DNA of 64,000 nt from Enterobacter vonholyi (GCF_008364555.1 NZ_VTUC01000002.1:62001-126000); one strand, 5' to 3'. Positions 48,395-58,281 are shown, counted from the first letter of the stretch. Translations and numbers: made by a program. Notes: generated by a model from the sequence alone, not told the origin.

Positions 48395-49600
48395 ATGACG
48401 CGTAAAATGACTTCTCTGCGCAGCCTTGCGACAGGCTCTGCGCTCCTTTTCATGTTTGCACCAACTCTCTACGCAGCTGAGCAGGCTGCGCCCGAAGCGC
48501 CGCCTGTGGACGCGCGCGCATGGATCCTGATGGATTATTCCAGCGGTAAAGTGCTGGCGGAAGGTAATGCAGATGAGAAACTCGATCCGGCAAGCCTGAC
48601 CAAAATCATGACCAGCTATGTGGTGGGTCAGGCGCTGAAAGCGGGCAAGATCAAGCTGGACGATATGGTCACCATCGGGAAGGATGCCTGGGCGACCGGC
48701 AACCCGGCGCTGCGGGGCTCTTCGGTGATGTTCCTGAAGCCTGGGGATCAGGTCTCCGTTTCCGATCTGAACAAAGGGGTAATTATTCAGTCGGGAAATG
48801 ATGCATGCATCGCGCTGGCCGATTATGTTGCCGGCAGCCAGGATTCTTTCATTGGCTTGATGAATGGCTATGCGCAGAAACTGGGCTTAACCAACACCAC
48901 GTTCAAAACGGTTCACGGTCTGGATTCGCCGGGACAGTTCAGTACCGCGCGCGACATGGCGCTGCTGGGGAAAGCGCTGATCCACGACGTGCCGGATGAA
49001 TACGCCATCCATAAAGAGAAAGAGTTTACCTTCAATAAAATCCGTCAGCCGAACCGCAACCGACTGTTGTGGAGCAGCAACGTTAACGTGGACGGAATGA
49101 AAACCGGCACCACGGCGGGCGCGGGCTATAACCTGGTGGCCTCCGCGACCCAGGGCGACATGCGCCTGATTTCGGTAGTGCTGGGCACCAAAACCGACCG
49201 TATTCGCTTTAATGAGTCAGAAAAACTGCTGACGTGGGGCTTCCGCTTCTATGAAACCGTGACGCCGATTAAACCGGATGCCACGTTCGTCAGCCAGCGC
49301 GTCTGGTTTGGTGACAAGAGCGAAGTGAACCTGGGCGCGGGTGAGGCGGGCTCGGTGACCATTCCGCGTGGTCAGCTGAAAAACCTGAAGGCCAGCTACA
49401 CCCTGACCGACCCGCAGCTCACCGCGCCACTGAAAAAAGGTCAGGTAGTCGGGACGATTGATTTCCAGCTAAACGGTAAATCAATTGAACAGCGTCCGTT
49501 AATTGTAATGGAAGCGGTCGAAGAGGGCGGCTTCTTTAGCCGGATTTGGGATTTCGTGATGATGAAATTCCACGGGTGGTTCGGCAGCTGGTTCAGCTAA
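48395..49600 (+). CDS. dacC: DacC (PBP6), D-alanyl-D-alanine carboxypeptidase
   Basis: A 401-residue penicillin-binding protein that trims the terminal D-Ala of peptidoglycan pentapeptides. The signal peptide ends near residue 30 ([10 protein letters not shown]). Active-site motifs are SLTK (about residue 69), SGN (about 132) and KTG (about 235). The C-terminal amphipathic anchor ([20 protein letters not shown]) holds it to the inner membrane. The ATG at 48395 follows GGGTGG; earlier in-frame codons add no signal-peptide logic. It is convergent with deoR. Confidence 0.96.
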   Translation: MTRKMTSLRSLATGSALLFMFAPTLYAAEQAAPEAPPVDARAWILMDYSSGKVLAEGNADEKLDPASLTKIMTSYVVGQALKAGKIKLDDMVTIGKDAWATGNPALRGSSVMFLKPGDQVSVSDLNKGVIIQSGNDACIALADYVAGSQDSFIGLMNGYAQKLGLTNTTFKTVHGLDSPGQFSTARDMALLGKALIHDVPDEYAIHKEKEFTFNKIRQPNRNRLLWSSNVNVDGMKTGTTAGAGYNLVASATQGDMRLISVVLGTKTDRIRFNESEKLLTWGFRFYETVTPIKPDATFVSQRVWFGDKSEVNLGAGEAGSVTIPRGQLKNLKASYTLTDPQLTAPLKKGQVVGTIDFQLNGKSIEQRPLIVMEAVEEGGFFSRIWDFVMMKFHGWFGSWFS

Positions 49601-49616
49601 ACCTGATGGGTTTTCT

Positions 49617-49652
49617 CCCTCTCCCTGTGGGAGAGGGCTGGGGTGAGGGCAT
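49617..49652 (+). repeat. Dispersed palindromic repeat, copy 4
   Basis: Same arms and tail as the copy at 24198, placed between convergent dacC and deoR. Confidence 0.85.
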
Positions 49653-49667
49653 CAGACCGCACCCCTC

Positions 49668-50426
49668 TTAATACATCAATTTCACCTGCTGCGCCTTCGC
49701 GTGGGCCACAATCTCGTCGTCCGGGCGGCAGTCGCTAACGATGGCGTCGAACTGCGCCAGCTCGCCCATTCTTGCCGAACGGACCTTACCAAACTTGCTG
49801 TGATCGACCACCAGCACATGGTACTGCGCGGCGCTTAATGCCCAGTGCTTCACCGGTAGCTCTTCCAGGTTAAAGCAGGTAGCGCCCTGGCGCACGTTGA
49901 CGCCCGCCGCGGAATAAAACGCGATATCCGGGCAGAGATTGCTGAGCGTGTCCTGCAGGTTGAGCGGCTTAAAGATGGCGTTGCTGGCGTGAAACTCGCC
50001 GCCGCACAGGATCACCCGGCACTCGGGTTTCTCCTGAAGCGCCAGAAAGGTGTTCAGGGAGTAGCACACGGCAGTAAAAGGAATGCTGCTGTCGATGGCC
50101 TCGATAATCCACGGCGTGGTGGTGCCGCAGTCAAAAAATAGCGTCTGGTGCGGCTGTACCAGCGAGGCTGCAAGCCGGGCGGCTTTGCGTTTCTCTTCCA
50201 CCAGGCGCGTCTTCTGGTCGCTGATCAGATAATGGCTGGCGCTACGCGGCTCAAGCACAATATACCCGCCCAGCAGCACGACGGGCGCGCTTTCGCTGTT
50301 AAGATCCCGACGAATGGTCATCTCTGAGACGCCGAGGAGGTTGGCGGCTTCCTTAAGATGCAGCTTATCGCTGCGCTTCAGCGCCTGTAGCAGCTGAGCA
50401 ATGCGGTCATCGCGACGTGTTTCCAT
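49668..50426 (-). CDS. deoR: DeoR, deoxyribonucleoside regulator
   Basis: A 252-residue repressor of the deo nucleoside catabolism operon and nupG, released by deoxyribose 5-phosphate. The N-terminal HTH is LKEAANLLGVSEMTIRRDL (about residues 24-42), and the DeoRC sensor domain has FFDCGTTTPWIIEAI (about 97) and VNVRQGATCFNLEE. It matches E. coli DeoR across its length. It follows ybjG on the same strand but a strong terminator separates them. Confidence 0.95.
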   Translation of the reverse strand: METRRDDRIAQLLQALKRSDKLHLKEAANLLGVSEMTIRRDLNSESAPVVLLGGYIVLEPRSASHYLISDQKTRLVEEKRKAARLAASLVQPHQTLFFDCGTTTPWIIEAIDSSIPFTAVCYSLNTFLALQEKPECRVILCGGEFHASNAIFKPLNLQDTLSNLCPDIAFYSAAGVNVRQGATCFNLEELPVKHWALSAAQYHVLVVDHSKFGKVRSARMGELAQFDAIVSDCRPDDEIVAHAKAQQVKLMY

Positions 50427-50439
50427 AGTTCCTCGGGAT

Positions 50440-50470
50440 AAAAAAGTGAACCCCCGCAGGGCGGGGGTTC
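50440..50470 (-). terminator. ybjG terminator
   Basis: Arms GAACCCCCGC and GCGGGGGTTC around three bases, then ACTTTTTT on the minus strand. Confidence 0.92.
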
Positions 50471-50493
50471 AAGTGTAACCTGACAGGTTGGGG

Positions 50494-51102
50494 TTAGTCA
50501 CGTATCCAGCCTTTGCGGATCGGGATAGCGAAAATGGCGCGATAGAGTGATGACAGCGTGCGGTAGAGCGCTTCACCGAAGAGGCTCCACAGGATAGCCG
50601 CGCTCACGCAGCCAATCAGCCCGACCAGGAAGCCGCCCACCATATCCAGCGGCCAGTGGACGCCCAGGTAAACGCGAGACCAGGCGATGGCCACGGCGAC
50701 CACCATCAGCACCGCACCAGACCACAGGCGATGCCAGAACAGGAAGGCTAGCGCAAAGGTGAAGATCACCGTACCGTGATCGCTCGGGAACGAGTCATCC
50801 GGCGCATGATGCAGGAAGGTATAGCCGACGTGATCGACAAACGGACGATCGTGCGGGAACGCGTGGCCCAGAATGTAGCTCACCAGGACGCTTACGCCGA
50901 GAGCCATCGCCACTTTGATTACCAGCTTGCGCTGTGCTTTTACCTGGCTACGAGGCCCCCACAGCCAGAGAATGGCTGCCAGCGCGGGCACGATACCGAT
51001 CAGGTCTTTTGCCAGAAAGGTGGCAAAGTCGATCATCCACTCGGGCGAGGCCGGTGTGGCGTTGATCAGATAAAACAGCTGATAATTCAGATTCTCTAGC
51101 AT
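50494..51102 (-). CDS. ybjG: YbjG, undecaprenyl-diphosphate phosphatase (PAP2 family)
   Basis: A 202-residue inner-membrane phosphatase that recycles undecaprenyl diphosphate for cell-wall synthesis. The PAP2 motifs are KAQRKLVIK-side KxxxxxxRP (HDRPF near residue 78), PSDHGT (about 103) and SRVYLGVHWPLD (about 145). The ATG at 51102 matches the E. coli start (MLENLN). The gene starts seven bases after the stop of another PAP2 gene, so the pair is probably one transcript. A terminator follows. Confidence 0.94.
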   Translation of the reverse strand: MLENLNYQLFYLINATPASPEWMIDFATFLAKDLIGIVPALAAILWLWGPRSQVKAQRKLVIKVAMALGVSVLVSYILGHAFPHDRPFVDHVGYTFLHHAPDDSFPSDHGTVIFTFALAFLFWHRLWSGAVLMVVAVAIAWSRVYLGVHWPLDMVGGFLVGLIGCVSAAILWSLFGEALYRTLSSLYRAIFAIPIRKGWIRD

Positions 51103-51109
51103 AGCGTTA

Positions 51110-51838
51110 TCACTCTTTAGCAAACCGGGTGGAAATCAGCCCGTAGACCACCACCTGGGAAAACCAGACCCACCACCCGGCCCACAGGTTGTGAGAGAAA
51201 AAATGCGCCCCGCGCATGACCTGACCGAAGCCCATCGCCAGACCTAACACCACGCCCAGCGCGACGAAGAACCAGGCGAGACGCGGACGTTCGCGCCAGA
51301 AGGCAAAAAACAGCCCCATCACCATAAAGCCGCTGGAGGCATGACCGCCGGGGAAACAACGCCCCGGACCGCTGTCAGCAGGAATGGCGCTGAACAGGGG
51401 GTAGGACACGGCCTTCCCGCCATATTCCACCAGGTCCCACGGACAGCTGTGATGGCTCATGCTTTTCAGCAGGCCTACCACCAGCGCGCCAACGCCCATC
51501 AGCATCGCCGCCGTAACCAGCCTTGCGTTACGCTTGTAGGCGCCGTAAAACAGCGCCACGGCGCCTGAGGCGATGGCAATGTACTTCGCCAGTCGGTGGT
51601 TGAGCAGATCCAGCAGGTGGTCTTTCTGCAGCGGAAAGCTCTGCGTCGCCGCGTCATACCAAAAGCCGGTAATCCATCTGTCGAGCGCTTCATTGCGCGA
51701 TAGCCACGTAAATACCACGGCAAGGGCAATCAGTATGAAAAGCTGATAACCATAAAAGCGGGACGGTAAGCGGTAAAGGCGTTTTGTCTTATTTGTCTGT
51801 AACTTAGACAATTCTGAACGGCTGGAGGTAAGTGCCAT
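51110..51838 (-). CDS. PAP2-family membrane phosphatase, not in this place in K-12
   Basis: A 242-residue inner-membrane protein with about five membrane segments and PAP2 motifs: KSMSHHSCPWDL near residue 125 (first motif), RCFPGGHASSGF near 160 (second) and RGAHFFSHNLWAG near 207 (third, with catalytic His). The HSCPWDLxxYGG block marks the COG3907-type group, distinct from YbjG and LpxT. Likely substrates are lipid phosphates or a lipid A phosphate, but this is open. It is the first gene of a pair with ybjG, its stop seven bases before that start, and it diverges from mdfA. Confidence 0.85.
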   Translation of the reverse strand: MALTSSRSELSKLQTNKTKRLYRLPSRFYGYQLFILIALAVVFTWLSRNEALDRWITGFWYDAATQSFPLQKDHLLDLLNHRLAKYIAIASGAVALFYGAYKRNARLVTAAMLMGVGALVVGLLKSMSHHSCPWDLVEYGGKAVSYPLFSAIPADSGPGRCFPGGHASSGFMVMGLFFAFWRERPRLAWFFVALGVVLGLAMGFGQVMRGAHFFSHNLWAGWWVWFSQVVVYGLISTRFAKE

Positions 51839-52006
51839 GATTTGGGGTCGTTGACGAGTAATGGGGCTATCATAAAAGTGTCAACTTAAGGAAACCTTAA
51901 ACGAAGACGATATGTGCTTTATTTCTGTTTATCCTCGATAAATCACTATCTCGGGCTGCGGCATTTCATTACACTCGTCGCGATTTTGTCATTATAAAGA
52001 GATTGC

Positions 52007-53239
52007 ATGTTAAACCGTTCTTCTTCTGGTTCACGTCTGGGTCGTCAGGCGTTGCTTTTCCCTCTGTGTCTGGTGCTCTACGAATTTTCTACCTATATCG
52101 GCAACGATATGATCCAGCCCGGTATGCTGGCCGTGGTGGCGCAGTACAACGCCGGAATCGAGTGGGTACCGACCTCCATGACCGCCTATCTGGCCGGCGG
52201 CATGTTTTTGCAGTGGCTGTTAGGCCCGCTGTCGGATCGTATTGGCCGCCGTCCTGTGATGCTGACGGGCGTGGTGTGGTTTATCGTCACCTGTCTTGCC
52301 ACGCTGCTGGCGCAAAACATTGAACAATTTACCCTGCTGCGCTTCCTGCAGGGGGTGAGCCTGTGCTTTATCGGCGCCGTGGGGTATGCCGCCATTCAGG
52401 AATCGTTTGAAGAGGCGGTGTGTATCAAAATTACCGCGCTGATGGCGAACGTGGCGCTGATTGCCCCATTACTCGGGCCGCTGGTGGGTGCCGCGTGGGT
52501 GCATATGGCGCCATGGGAAGGGATGTTTGTGCTGTTTGCCGTTCTCGCCGCCATCGCGTTCTTTGGTCTGCACCGGGCGATGCCGGAAACGGCCACCCGC
52601 ATCGGCGAGAAACTCTCGCTGAAAGAGCTGGGTCGGGATTATAAAGAAGTGCTGAAGAATGGCCGCTTTGTGGCGGGCGCGCTGGCGACCGGGTTCGTTA
52701 GCCTGCCGCTGCTGGCGTGGATCGCCCAGTCTCCGGTTATTATCATCAGCGGCGAAAAGCTCAGCAGCTATGAGTATGGTCTGCTGCAGGTGCCGATCTT
52801 TGGCGCGCTGATTATCGGGAACCTGGTGCTGGCACGTTTGACGTCACGCCGCACCGTGCGTTCGCTAATTATCATGGGCGGCTGGCCGATTGCGGCAGGG
52901 TTGATTCTGGCGGCGGTGGCGACCGTCGCGTCATCACACGCTTATCTGTGGATGACGGCGGGACTGAGCATCTACGCCTTCGGGATTGGCGTGGCCAACG
53001 CCGGTCTGGTGCGCCTGACGCTGTTCGCCAGCGAGATGAGTAAAGGCACGGTCTCCGCGGCGATGGGGATGCTCCAGATGCTGATTTTTACCGTAGGTAT
53101 CGAGGTGAGCAAGCATGCCTACGCGATGGGCGGCAACGGGCTGTTCAGCCTGTTTAACCTCGCCAACGGCGTGCTGTGGGTTGCCCTGATGGTGGTGTTC
53201 CTGAAAGACAAACGCGTTGGAAACGCCCTGCAACCTTAA
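52007..53239 (+). CDS. mdfA: MdfA (Cmr), multidrug MFS efflux transporter
   Basis: A 410-residue twelve-segment proton/drug antiporter that exports chloramphenicol, cationic dyes and other drugs. The first helix carries the key acidic residues Glu26 and Asp34 in [17 protein letters not shown]. Motif A is [15 protein letters not shown] near residue 72 and motif C is in [15 protein letters not shown] near 145. The sequence follows E. coli MdfA closely. It diverges from the PAP2 gene and ends at a dispersed repeat, convergent with ybjI. Confidence 0.96.
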   Translation: MLNRSSSGSRLGRQALLFPLCLVLYEFSTYIGNDMIQPGMLAVVAQYNAGIEWVPTSMTAYLAGGMFLQWLLGPLSDRIGRRPVMLTGVVWFIVTCLATLLAQNIEQFTLLRFLQGVSLCFIGAVGYAAIQESFEEAVCIKITALMANVALIAPLLGPLVGAAWVHMAPWEGMFVLFAVLAAIAFFGLHRAMPETATRIGEKLSLKELGRDYKEVLKNGRFVAGALATGFVSLPLLAWIAQSPVIIISGEKLSSYEYGLLQVPIFGALIIGNLVLARLTSRRTVRSLIIMGGWPIAAGLILAAVATVASSHAYLWMTAGLSIYAFGIGVANAGLVRLTLFASEMSKGTVSAAMGMLQMLIFTVGIEVSKHAYAMGGNGLFSLFNLANGVLWVALMVVFLKDKRVGNALQP

Positions 53240-53247
53240 TCTTTTTT

Positions 53248-53284
53248 CCCTCTCCCCTTTGGGGAGAGGGCCAGGGTGAGGGGC
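53248..53284 (+). repeat. Dispersed palindromic repeat, copy 5
   Basis: CCCTCTCCCC / GGGGAGAGGG arms and a GGGTGAGGGG tail, a slightly diverged copy. It starts nine bases after the mdfA stop, between convergent genes. Confidence 0.8.
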
Positions 53285-53306
53285 GAGGCCGCCAGACCGC
53301 TCGCGG

Positions 53307-54119
53307 TCAATTAAACGGCGCCTCCCCATCCAGCACCTTATCAATCACATCCAACACGCCTTCATCGTTATTGTGCGGCGCTTCAAAACGCGCCGCCGCT
53401 TTGATATGCGGTCTGGCATTAGCCATCGCAAAGCTGAACCCGGACTGGCGCAGCATCTCCACGTCGTTGCCGCTGTCGCCGAAGGCCACCACTTCGCTAT
53501 CGGCTATGCCCCAGCGCTTTTGCAGGATCCGCAGGCCGTTTGCTTTGTGCACGCCGGGGATGATCAGGTCGATACTGCCGTGACCGGTGGTGACGGGCAC
53601 CATGATGTCACTCAGCTTTTCATGCAGCAGCGCCTGAATACGCGGAATTTCATCGTCAGACACGTTGAGCCCGAACTTGAAGAAAATATCGTTCAGGTTG
53701 TCGAAATCGCTGACCATTTCCAGACGGTGATAGTACTTCGCCGCGATACCCTTAAAGCCTTCGTCATAGCACTTCAGCGTGTAGGCGCTGCTCTTCCCGC
53801 AGGCGATAATCTCAATGCCGGGAACGTCGCTTAACACGTTCGCAACGGTCTCGAAATGGGCTTTCGACAGTTCACCGTTAAAGACGTCTTCACCCTCACT
53901 TACGACCCAGCCGCCGTTTTCGGCGACGAATGAAATTTCATGCGCAATCTCCGGGAAAAAGGAGATCAGCTGGTAGAACTGGTTGCCGCTGGCGACCACG
54001 AAGCGAATGCCTTGCGCCTTCATGCGGGCGTACTGCGCCAGAAAGCGCGGACGATTGTAGGTCTTGGCATCGCTGAGGAATGTGCCATCCATGTCGACGG
54101 CAATCAGTTTAACGCTCAT
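53307..54119 (-). CDS. ybjI: YbjI, HAD-family phosphatase
   Basis: A 270-residue Cof-type HAD phosphatase. E. coli YbjI dephosphorylates FMN and a riboflavin precursor (5-amino-6-ribitylamino-uracil 5'-phosphate). Motif I is [10 protein letters not shown] (about residues 8-17), motif [13 protein letters not shown] (about 45) and motif [13 protein letters not shown] (about 215). It is a close paralogue of ybiV in this window. Its start lies inside the end of ybjJ by eleven bases, so ybjJ-ybjI form one operon. Confidence 0.94.
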   Translation of the reverse strand: MSVKLIAVDMDGTFLSDAKTYNRPRFLAQYARMKAQGIRFVVASGNQFYQLISFFPEIAHEISFVAENGGWVVSEGEDVFNGELSKAHFETVANVLSDVPGIEIIACGKSSAYTLKCYDEGFKGIAAKYYHRLEMVSDFDNLNDIFFKFGLNVSDDEIPRIQALLHEKLSDIMVPVTTGHGSIDLIIPGVHKANGLRILQKRWGIADSEVVAFGDSGNDVEMLRQSGFSFAMANARPHIKAAARFEAPHNNDEGVLDVIDKVLDGEAPFN

Positions 54120-55323
54120 ATCCCTTCTCCAGTGTCGTTTGATTCGTTTCCGGCTTTGCCACCGCGCGCGCCACCAGCGCCGCGATGATGACCAACCCTA
54201 ACACCACCAGCATGGCGCTGCGCAGCCCGTAGTGCTCGCCGAGGAAGCCAAGCAGCGGCGGCCCGACCAGGAAGGCGAGATAGCCCGTGGTTGCCACCAC
54301 GCTGACGCGCGTCGGGGCATCCGGGCCGGTATCGCTGGCGGCTGAAATGGTAAGCGGAAAGCCGAGCGACGCGCCCAGTCCCCAGAGGATCACCGAGACC
54401 CCGGCAATCCAGTCCACATCGACAAATATGATCATCGCGATACCCAGGCCGCCCAGCAGGGCGCTGGCGCGCACCACCGCTACACGGCTGTAGCGGTCGA
54501 TAAACCAGCCGCCGGTGAAGCGCCCGATGGTCATCCCCAGCGTAAACCCGGCGTAGATCAGCGAGCCGGAGGTCGGGCTAAAGCCGTGACCGTCTACCAT
54601 CAGCAGCGGCAGCCAGTCGTTGGCGGACCCTTCGGCGAAGGCCATAGCCAGCACCACCACGCCGATCAGCATCAACTGGAAGTCGCGGTAGAAGGGCAGC
54701 CCTTTTTCGGCCGAGTGCTGTTCGTCAGCGGAGTTCTTACCTGTGCCGTCCGGGATCGCCCGGATGCCGGTCAGAATCGGAATGATACACACCAGCGCTG
54801 CCAGCAGGATATGCAGATTGGCGCTCACGCCAGTGGCCGTCAGCGCCATTCCCACGCCCGCACCGGCCAGCGTGCCGAGGCTGTAAAAACCGTGCATCAT
54901 CGGCAGCACGGTTTTGTTCATCTCACGCTCGACAGCCGCTCCTTCAACGTTGATGGCAACTTCCGCCGAACCGAAGCTGCCGCCAAATACCGTCAGCCCC
55001 AGCGCAAACAGCACCGGTGAGGCAAACCACAGCGCGACGCTGAGCACGATCATCCCGAATACCGCGAAGCACATGGTGGTGCGGATCACCGCCCGCGTAC
55101 CGAAGCGCTTCACCAGCCACGCGGAGCAGAGGATGCCGCTCATGGAGCCTATCGACAGGCCAAACAGCACGATACCCATCTCAGCTGTAGAGACGGACAA
55201 AATGTCGCGAATGGCGGGGGTGCGCGTGGCCCAGGAGGCCATCAGCAGACCGGGAATAAAGAAGAACATAAACAGCGCCCACATGCGGAGCTGCAGGGCT
55301 TTGCGGGAAGAGGTCAGCGTCAT
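54109..55323 (-). CDS. ybjJ: YbjJ, MFS transporter
   Basis: A 404-residue MFS protein with about twelve membrane segments, matching the E. coli YbjJ family (FucP-like/inner membrane protein YbjJ). The substrate is not known. [20 protein letters not shown] near residue 28 and the motif-A-like [15 protein letters not shown] near residue 70 are typical. It is the first gene of ybjJ-ybjI and starts 43 bases from the perfect 24-base dyad shared with rcdA, so RcdA probably controls it. Confidence 0.93.
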   Translation of the reverse strand: MTLTSSRKALQLRMWALFMFFFIPGLLMASWATRTPAIRDILSVSTAEMGIVLFGLSIGSMSGILCSAWLVKRFGTRAVIRTTMCFAVFGMIVLSVALWFASPVLFALGLTVFGGSFGSAEVAINVEGAAVEREMNKTVLPMMHGFYSLGTLAGAGVGMALTATGVSANLHILLAALVCIIPILTGIRAIPDGTGKNSADEQHSAEKGLPFYRDFQLMLIGVVVLAMAFAEGSANDWLPLLMVDGHGFSPTSGSLIYAGFTLGMTIGRFTGGWFIDRYSRVAVVRASALLGGLGIAMIIFVDVDWIAGVSVILWGLGASLGFPLTISAASDTGPDAPTRVSVVATTGYLAFLVGPPLLGFLGEHYGLRSAMLVVLGLVIIAALVARAVAKPETNQTTLEKGYER

Positions 55324-55366
55324 TGGGGTAGCACCAGAAGTACAACAATAGCGACAACACTAGCAA

Positions 55367-55390
55367 GTTTGTGTACATTTGTACACAAAC
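55367..55390. promoter_or_regulatory. RcdA operator, perfect 24-base dyad
   Basis: Arms GTTTGTGTACA and TGTACACAAAC with two bases between are exact complements. It lies between divergent ybjJ and rcdA, 14 bases before the rcdA ATG, a textbook TetR-family position. Confidence 0.88.
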
Positions 55391-55404
55391 CAGGTGAGGA
55401 AATG

Positions 55405-55956
55405 ATGAGCAGACCACCCAACGATCCGCATCGCCGGGAGAAAATCCTGCAGGCGACCCTCGACACCATTGCTGAACACGGTATTCACGCCGTCACGCAC
55501 CGGAAAATCGCCACCTGCGCGGGCGTGCCGCTGGGGTCGATGACCTACTATTTCGACGGTATGGAGCCGCTGCTGGAGGAGGCCTTCACGTGGTTTACCC
55601 GCCAGATGTCGCAGCAGTACCGGGATTTCTTCGCGGGCGTCACCGGGCCGGAAATGGCGTGCGAATCCATTACCACTCTGATCCACAGCTCGCAGGTGAC
55701 GACGCCGCACAACATGGCGCTGATGTATCAGCTTTACGCTTTTATGCACCGCAGCGCGGCGCTCAAAACGGTGATGCAGGACTGGATGAAGATGAGCCAG
55801 ACAACGCTCGAGCAGTGGTTCGACCCGGTCACCACCCGCGCGCTGGATGCCTTTATTGAAGGAATGACGCTGCACTACGTCACCGACCGGGCGCCGCTAT
55901 CCCGCGAAGAGATCCGGGCGATGGTGGGGAGAATTGCGGGCGAGGGGAACCCTTAG
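55405..55956 (+). CDS. rcdA: RcdA (YbjK), TetR-family regulator
   Basis: A 183-residue TetR-family protein that in E. coli regulates csgD and stress genes and acts on its own promoter. The N-terminal HTH is [13 protein letters not shown] then [19 protein letters not shown] (about residues 15-50); the rest is the helical ligand domain, more diverged. Two adjacent ATG codons are available (55402, 55405); the second has better spacing from GAGG. The perfect dyad just upstream is its likely operator. It is convergent with arsC. Confidence 0.9.
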   Translation: MSRPPNDPHRREKILQATLDTIAEHGIHAVTHRKIATCAGVPLGSMTYYFDGMEPLLEEAFTWFTRQMSQQYRDFFAGVTGPEMACESITTLIHSSQVTTPHNMALMYQLYAFMHRSAALKTVMQDWMKMSQTTLEQWFDPVTTRALDAFIEGMTLHYVTDRAPLSREEIRAMVGRIAGEGNP

Positions 55957-55977
55957 GTATCGCTCGCCCTGCCAGTT

Positions 55978-56409
55978 TTACCTGCGCTCGATTTTATTCC
56001 CGCTGGCGTCAACCACCGCTTCGCCATCTTCTTTCGTAAATGCCCCTTTCTGTGCGTCCGGCAGGATGTCGAGGACGACTTCAGACGGGCGGCACAGGCG
56101 AGTGCCCAGCGGCGTCACGACGATCGGACGGTTAATCAGGATCGGGTATTGCAGCATAAAATCGATAAGCTGGTCGTCGGTGAAGCTGTCTTCGGCCAGG
56201 CCGAGCTGTTCGTAGGGCTCCACGTTTTTACGCAGCAGATCCCGCACCGAGATCCCCATATTGGCAATCAGGGTTGTCAGCTTATCGCGCGACGGCGGGG
56301 TTTCCAGATAGAGGATAATCTCTGGCTCCGTGCCGCTGTTGCGGATCATCTCCAGCGTGTTGCGCGACGTGCCGCAGGCGGGGTTGTGGTAGATAGTGAT
56401 GTGGCTCAT
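55978..56409 (-). CDS. arsC: ArsC, arsenate reductase (glutaredoxin type)
   Basis: A 143-residue ArsC of the E. coli/R773 class that reduces arsenate to arsenite with glutathione and glutaredoxin. The catalytic Cys is in YHNPACGTSRNTL (residue 12), and the anion-binding Arg residues lie in TPLGTRLCRPSEV near residues 100-110. It is the last gene of arsRBC on the minus strand, twelve bases after arsB. This operon is not found between rcdA and rybB in E. coli K-12. Confidence 0.96.
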   Translation of the reverse strand: MSHITIYHNPACGTSRNTLEMIRNSGTEPEIILYLETPPSRDKLTTLIANMGISVRDLLRKNVEPYEQLGLAEDSFTDDQLIDFMLQYPILINRPIVVTPLGTRLCRPSEVVLDILPDAQKGAFTKEDGEAVVDASGNKIERR

Positions 56410-56421
56410 ATCAGTGGCTCA

Positions 56422-57711
56422 TTACAGTGTGAAGGAGAGACGTAGCGCCAGCGCGGCGAGCGTCACAAACAGGACCGGCAGCGTCATAATGATGCCCGTC
56501 CGGAAATAGTAGCCCCAGCTAATCGTCATGTTTTTCTGCGCCAGCACGTGAAGCCAGAGCAGGGTGGCAAGGCTGCCGATAGGCGTGATTTTCGGCCCCA
56601 AATCGCAGCCAATCACGTTGGCGTAAATCATTGCTTCCTTGATTAGTCCTGTCGCCGTACTGCCCTCAATGGAGAGCGCGCCAATCAGCACCGTGGGCAT
56701 ATTGTTCATTATGGATGACAGGAACGCGGTGATGAACCCGGTTCCCAGCGTGGTGGCCCACAGCCCTTGCCCGGCCAGGTTATTCAGTACGCCTGAGAGA
56801 TATTCCGTCAGCCCGGCATTGCGCAGGCCATACACCACCAGATACATCCCCAGCGAGAAGATCACGATCTGCCACGGTGCGCCGCGCAGCACTTTTCCGG
56901 TATTTATCGCATGTCCGCGTTTTGCAACGGCAAACAAAACCAGCGCGCCCGCAGTCGCAATGGCGCTGACCGGAATACCCAGCGGTTCTAGCACAAAGAA
57001 ACCGACGAGAAGAAGGAGCAGCACGATCCAGCCCGTTCTGAAGGTCGGGAGGTCGTGAATGGCCCGCGCGGGCTCACGCAGTTTTGCCAGGTCATATTCC
57101 GGGGGAATTTCCTTGCGGAAGAACAGATGGAGCATGGCCAGCGTTGCGGCAATCGCGGCGACATCAACGGGAATCATCACCGAAGCGTATTCGCTGAACC
57201 CCAGCGTGAAGAAGTCTGCCGAGACGATGTTGACCAGGTTCGACACAATCAGCGGCAGGCTGGCGGTATCGGCGATAAAACCTGCCGCCATCACAAATGC
57301 CAGCGTAGCCTGCTTGCTGAATCCCAGCGCCAGCAGCATGGCGATAACGATAGGGGTTAGGATCAGAGCCGCACCGTCATTGGCAAACAGCGCCGCCACG
57401 GCTGCGCCCAGCAGCACGATATACGTAAACAGCAATCTTCCGCGGCCGTTCCCCCAGCGGGCAACGTGCAGTGCCGCCCACTCGAAAAAGCCGGACTCAT
57501 CCAGCAGCAGGCTGATGATGATGACGGCGATAAACGTTGCCGTGGCGTTCCAGACGATATTCCACACAACCGGAATATCGTTTACGTGAATAACGCCGCT
57601 GGCGAGCGCCAGTACGGCACCAATAGTCGCGCTCCAGCCGATGCTGAGCCCTCTGGGCTGCCAGATGACCAGTACCAGCGTAAACAGAAAAATAGCCCCT
57701 GCCAGAAACAT
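56422..57711 (-). CDS. arsB: ArsB, arsenite/antimonite efflux pump
   Basis: A 429-residue inner-membrane carrier with twelve membrane segments that exports arsenite and antimonite. [18 protein letters not shown] near residue 108 and [16 protein letters not shown] near 335 are the paired helix-breaking motifs of the family. The ATG at 57711 follows GGAG. It lies between arsR and arsC; there is no arsA or arsD, so it works as a secondary pump. Confidence 0.96.
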   Translation of the reverse strand: MFLAGAIFLFTLVLVIWQPRGLSIGWSATIGAVLALASGVIHVNDIPVVWNIVWNATATFIAVIIISLLLDESGFFEWAALHVARWGNGRGRLLFTYIVLLGAAVAALFANDGAALILTPIVIAMLLALGFSKQATLAFVMAAGFIADTASLPLIVSNLVNIVSADFFTLGFSEYASVMIPVDVAAIAATLAMLHLFFRKEIPPEYDLAKLREPARAIHDLPTFRTGWIVLLLLLVGFFVLEPLGIPVSAIATAGALVLFAVAKRGHAINTGKVLRGAPWQIVIFSLGMYLVVYGLRNAGLTEYLSGVLNNLAGQGLWATTLGTGFITAFLSSIMNNMPTVLIGALSIEGSTATGLIKEAMIYANVIGCDLGPKITPIGSLATLLWLHVLAQKNMTISWGYYFRTGIIMTLPVLFVTLAALALRLSFTL

Positions 57712-57751
57712 CTTTTACTCCATTATATCTGTTTTTGTGAATATGTTTTGC

Positions 57752-58072
57752 TTAGCACAAGCCCGGAAGTCGGTTTTTCAGCTTCATGCGCGTCTCTTCC
57801 CGCAGGCAGTTCCAGCTGTTGTCGATAATCGTTGCCGCCCACGCGGGCATGTTGGGAGAGAGACGGTAATAAACCCACTTACCCTCACGACGGTCGATAA
57901 CCAGCCCGGACTCGCGCAGCAGCGCCATATGGCGGGAGACCTTCGGCTGCGATTCGGCGGTTGCGGCGCAGAGATCGCAGACGCACAGCTCGCCCGCTTC
58001 GCGGAGCAGCATGACGATGGCGAGCCGCGTTTCGTCAGAGAGGGTTTTGAAGAGCTGGAGCGGGTGGAGCAT
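57752..58072 (-). CDS. arsR: ArsR, arsenite-responsive repressor
   Basis: A 106-residue ArsR/SmtB winged-helix repressor. The arsenite site is ELCVCDLC (about residues 28-35) with the three Cys of the E. coli type, and the recognition helix lies in SQPKVSRHMALLRESG. Binding of arsenite or antimonite releases the operator and turns on arsRBC. It is shorter at the C terminus than E. coli ArsR (117). A small dyad lies 26 bases upstream. It is the first gene of the operon. Confidence 0.95.
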   Translation of the reverse strand: MLHPLQLFKTLSDETRLAIVMLLREAGELCVCDLCAATAESQPKVSRHMALLRESGLVIDRREGKWVYYRLSPNMPAWAATIIDNSWNCLREETRMKLKNRLPGLC

Positions 58073-58097
58073 GAGGGTTCCTGTCGGCGTGGCTTTT

Positions 58098-58115
58098 ATA
58101 TGCGTTTAATCATAT
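58098..58115 (-). promoter_or_regulatory. Candidate ArsR operator
   Basis: ATATG-CGTTTAAT-CATAT, five-base arms, lies 26 bases before arsR in AT-rich promoter sequence. Confidence 0.55.
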
Positions 58116-58169
58116 ATGTTTTAATGGTTGGAGAAAAGGTGAAATTGAGTAAGGGGAATTTCAGGCAAC

Positions 58170-58248
58170 AAAAAACCCATCAACCTTGAACCAAAACGGC
58201 GGGGTTGATGGGCTCCACAAATTGGGGACATCAAAGAAAAGCAGTGGC
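58170..58248 (-). ncRNA. rybB: RybB small RNA
   Basis: The 79-base minus-strand segment begins GCCACTGCTTTTCTTTGATG, the seed region of RybB that pairs with outer-membrane protein mRNAs under envelope stress through Hfq. It ends with arms CCCATCAACC and GGTTGATGGG followed by six T, its terminator. The length is that of E. coli RybB, and the place upstream of ybjL's end (downstream on the strand) matches K-12 gene order. A sigma-E type promoter precedes it. The seed and terminator match memory exactly; a few middle bases differ. Confidence 0.95.
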
Positions 58249-58253
58249 ACTAG

Positions 58254-58281
58254 TTATGACTGCCCCCTGATAAAAAAGTTC
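58254..58281 (-). promoter_or_regulatory. Sigma-E promoter of rybB
   Basis: GAACTT (58276-58281) and GTCATAA (58254-58260) on the minus strand, 15 bases apart, match the sigma-E -35 and -10 elements. The -10 ends five bases before the RNA start. Confidence 0.88.

Noticed and set aside
49668..50426. The window's DeoR as regulator of the shared ybiU-ybiV-pflE dyad
   Set aside because: The known DeoR operator (TGTTAGAA-TTCTAACA) is unlike ACTTTC-N4-GAAAGT.
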